The notes under the pieces: generated by a model
What the model saw: only the letters and a program-made list of their open reading frames with translations
Database searches by the model: none
Told to the model about the DNA's origin: nothing
Assembly: GCA_026005175.1 (NCBI GenBank)
Contig: BPKO01000012.1
Coordinates: 83,935-147,934 of the forward strand
DNA: 64,000 nt
Reading direction: 5' to 3'
DNA from: Candidatus Tectimicrobiota bacterium
GTDB lineage: Bacteria; Tectomicrobia; Entotheonellia; Entotheonellales; Entotheonellaceae
Shown: in pieces, positions 63,516 through 64,000 of the stretch
Layout of the letters: each line of letters begins with the position of its first letter
Position numbering within the stretch: position 1 is the first letter of the stretch
Program-made: the position numbers and the translations under genes

Positions 63516-63711
63516 CGGGCACTGCCTGCACGCGCACGTCGACGTCTAGGCGCAGCGCCGCAAAATGCCGCTGCACGGCCGCCAGGGCGGCTTCACGGGT
63601 GCCAAAGTGGTACGGCTCCCCCGAAGGCCGCCGCACCGTGCGCCAGCCCTCGCTGCCCACCCCGTGACGGGCCCGAACCTGAATGACGTACTCTCTCGCC
63701 TTTTCGGCCAT
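63442..63711 (-). CDS. Small protein of unknown function
   Basis: An 89-codon frame from ATG at 63711 (MAEKAREYVIQVRARHG). Residues 1-55 look folded: two strands, a Gly/Trp motif EGWRTVRRPSGEPYHF and a helix AALAAVQRHF; the tail is a Pro/Ser/Arg-rich string. I do not recognise the family. It lies opposite the end of the SDR gene (74-base overlap) and is divergent from the sigma factor. No clear RBS. Confidence 0.5.
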   Translation of the reverse strand: MAEKAREYVIQVRARHGVGSEGWRTVRRPSGEPYHFGTREAALAAVQRHFAALRLDVDVRVQAVPATPSPDPSASSEPPPRRQRADRCP

Positions 63712-63784
63712 CGCGTCCACCCTTTCGCCGCTCGTCCAGCGTACTTTAAAACAGACGGTGAAGGCAACCGCCGGGAGGTCCTGC

Positions 63785-64000
63785 ATGGCAGACGGCGACG
63801 AAACCCTCTTTGGCCGCGTGCAGCAAGGCGACACGCAGGCCTTTGCCCAGCTGGTGGCGCGCTACCAGGCGCGCGTGTACAGCATCGCCCTGCGGACGCT
63901 GCACCACGTGCACGACGCGCAGGATGCTGCCCAGCAGGCCTTCCTCCAAGTGTGGCACAAGCGCCACACCTACAACCCGCGCTGGCCGTTTCGCCTCTGG
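63785..64000 (+). CDS. ECF-type RNA polymerase sigma factor, N-terminal part (runs off the right edge)
   Basis: From ATG 63785 (RBS GGGAGG) 72 codons to the window edge. Sequence ETLFGRVQQGDTQAFAQLVARYQARVYSIALR is sigma region 2.1-2.2 with the core-binding surface; HDAQDAAQQAFLQVWHK is the 2.2-2.3 helix typical of RpoE-like ECF factors. The target regulon and any anti-sigma factor lie beyond the window. Confidence 0.88.
   Translation, partial: MADGDETLFGRVQQGDTQAFAQLVARYQARVYSIALRTLHHVHDAQDAAQQAFLQVWHKRHTYNPRWPFRLW

Overview
The window is high-GC DNA from a Gram-negative bacterium: it encodes a Wza-type outer-membrane lipoprotein, a Wzc-type kinase and a Wzx flippase. I cannot fix the phylum from sequence alone. 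The gene mix (long exopolysaccharide locus with PEP-CTERM-locus-type features, sigma-54 promoter, two-subunit Rieske dioxygenase, MoxR/VWA pair) resembles uncultured Desulfobacterota- or Tectomicrobia-like genomes, but that is an impression. No tRNA, rRNA, CRISPR array or insertion sequence was seen.

Layout. (1) Positions 1-51667 are one continuous minus-strand array of about 37 genes for a cell-surface polysaccharide. Read in transcription order (right to left) it begins with a NusG/UpxY-like antiterminator and a polyprenyl-phosphate sugar transferase. Next come Wza-like export protein, Wzc-like tyrosine kinase, GlpD-like dehydrogenase, methyltransferase, epimerase, GT4, NodU/CmcH-type carbamoyltransferase, asparagine-synthase-like amidotransferase, two membrane proteins, a secreted AT-rich gene, carA and carB. 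Then follow two GtrB-like GT2s, a GT-C membrane glycosyltransferase and a BcsA-like GT2. A set of genes for UDP-ManNAc3NAcA-type sugars comes next (wbpB-wbpD fusion, wbpE, wbpI). The array ends with an MBL-fold protein, Wzx, several GT4s, deacetylases, methyltransferases, an O-antigen-ligase-like polymerase, a second asnB, GT2s, a secreted beta-helix protein and a gtrA/gtrB/GT-C trio. Most junctions are ATGA or GTGA overlaps or gaps of a few bases. (2) Positions 51668-52050 are a non-coding leader with a textbook sigma-54 promoter (TGGCAC-N5-TTGCT, minus strand) and an upstream 16-bp palindrome. (3) Positions 52051-59735 hold short housekeeping or accessory genes: NUDIX hydrolase, EthD-like protein, dynamin-like GTPase, VWA/CoxE-like and MoxR ATPase, JAMM peptidase, fumarase C and a LOG-family nucleosidase. 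(4) Positions 59809-63515 are an aromatic-ring catabolic operon: Rieske dioxygenase alpha and beta, a class III extradiol dioxygenase and an SDR dehydrogenase, behind an extended -10 promoter. (5) The window ends in a small ORF and the start of an ECF sigma factor.

How the genes may work together. The sigma-54 promoter plus the antiterminator would let one very long transcript be made. CarA and CarB make carbamoyl phosphate, the donor of the carbamoyltransferase in the same array, so the locus may carry its own precursor supply for O-carbamoylating its polysaccharide. WbpB/D, WbpE and WbpI would make a diacetamido uronic acid donor.

Data quality. Five genes are broken by seven +1 single-base shifts, mostly in short G or C runs, and two further sites look the same. 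In every case deleting one base restores a full-length family member with an integral codon count. Because the shifts hit unrelated genes on both strands, I read them as sequencing or assembly errors and annotate the restored genes.
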